Assembly: GCA_023415375.1 (NCBI GenBank)
Contig: JAEZKW010000071.1
Location: 1-22,279, forward strand
Source: Bacillota bacterium
Lineage (GTDB): Bacteria; Bacillota; UBA4882; UBA8346
Direction: 5' to 3'
DNA length: 22,279 nucleotides
The notes below the pieces were generated by a model. The model did not search any database. It was given only the letters and a program-made list of their open reading frames with translations, and was not told the DNA's origin. Below, in pieces: positions 21,939 through 22,279 of this stretch. Made by a program: the position numbers and the translations under genes. The first letter of the stretch is position 1. Each line of letters starts with the position of its first letter.

Positions 21939-22279
21939 ATGTCTATCTCCGATAAAGTGCGTGAATCTCTAAACCATTCCTCCATGGTCCGGAAAATGTT
22001 TGAAGAGGGCGATCGGTTGCGCCGCATTTACGGTCCGGATAAGGTTTATGATTTTTCCCTCGGTAATCCCGATCTGGAACCACCGGAATCATTTCAAAAA
22101 GGTTTACGCGAATTAGCCAATCACCCCATTCCCGGAATGCATAAATACATGAGTAACGCAGGTTACGAGGAAACCCGCTCGGCCATAGCCGCCTATCAAA
22201 ATAATCGAACCGGTCTTACTTTAAATGCCAATCATGTCGTCATGACCTCGGGAGCAGGCGGCGCTTTGAACATCATTTT
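21939..22279 (+). CDS. PLP-dependent aminotransferase (class I/II), N-terminal part
   Basis: The frame runs off the right edge after 113 codons. It begins MSISDKVRESLNHSSMVRKM and shows fold-type I aminotransferase features: VYDFSLGNPDLEPPESF (the substrate-binding SxGxPD region), PGMHKYMSNAGYEETRSAIAAY (Y and GxxxLR-like segment), and VVMTSGAGGALNI (phosphate-binding turn, TxGAxxAL). A G-rich site (AGGGGGG) lies 8 bases before the ATG. The catalytic lysine is outside the window. Members transfer amino groups between amino acids and 2-oxo acids; the substrate is not determinable from this part. Upstream, 21860-21910 contains a short ACCAATAAC repeat. Confidence 0.9.
   Translation, partial: MSISDKVRESLNHSSMVRKMFEEGDRLRRIYGPDKVYDFSLGNPDLEPPESFQKGLRELANHPIPGMHKYMSNAGYEETRSAIAAYQNNRTGLTLNANHVVMTSGAGGALNII

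Overview
The window looks like chromosomal DNA of a low-to-moderate GC, spore-former-type Bacillota (Firmicutes) that probably has an outer membrane. Supporting signs are strong GGAGG-type ribosome binding sites with frequent TTG/GTG starts, and a Bacillus-type DUF2600 terpene synthase and polyprenyl diphosphate synthase. Two solute-binding proteins carry ordinary signal-peptidase-I signals and no lipobox cysteine, and a predicted beta-barrel protein ends in an aromatic residue (YDFEVGYKF). I cannot name the species.

Layout. 1-1010: 3' part of a DUF2600 (YtpB-like) gene. 1033-3740: amino-sugar-type island on the minus strand (ROK repressor, ROK kinase, amputated SIS-domain isomerase), with the same operator-like sequence in front of both ROK genes. 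3787-4209: two adjacent inverted-repeat elements, one of them a small MITE-like element with a second copy at 6264-6378. 4210-5214: long-chain polyprenyl diphosphate synthase. 5311-9085: polar amino-acid ABC importer made of two tandemly duplicated binding proteins, a permease with a PEGA domain at its N-terminus, and an ATPase; upstream lie three ARG-box-like sites spaced exactly 18 bp apart. 9179-15081: minus-strand genes for a CPBP protease, glucose-6-phosphate isomerase, outer-membrane barrel, MFS transporter and DeoR regulator. 15197-15406: ten-unit 21-bp tandem repeat. 15753-20042: a 55-aa small protein, alpha-glucan phosphorylase, acetoacetate-decarboxylase-like protein, zinc-ribbon protein and flavin reductase. 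20224-21750: decayed accessory zone with a chimeric asparagine-synthase remnant and a 0.9-kb scar of an element integrated into tRNA-Leu(CAG). 21939-end: start of a PLP aminotransferase.

How the genes may work together. The importer is probably one transcription unit with a stem-loop between the abundant binding protein and the permease, and its upstream operators suggest ArgR/AhrC-type control. The prenyl synthase could supply the C35 precursor used by the DUF2600 enzyme. The DeoR-MFS-barrel-pgi order suggests uptake of a sugar across two membranes into glycolysis. The phosphorylase feeds glucose-1-phosphate from glucan.

The least ordinary items are the PEGA-permease fusion, the phased operator array, the two-copy MITE, the 21-bp repeat array, the tRNA-Leu integration scar and the gene chimera. 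I did not find a convincing new defence or catalytic system.
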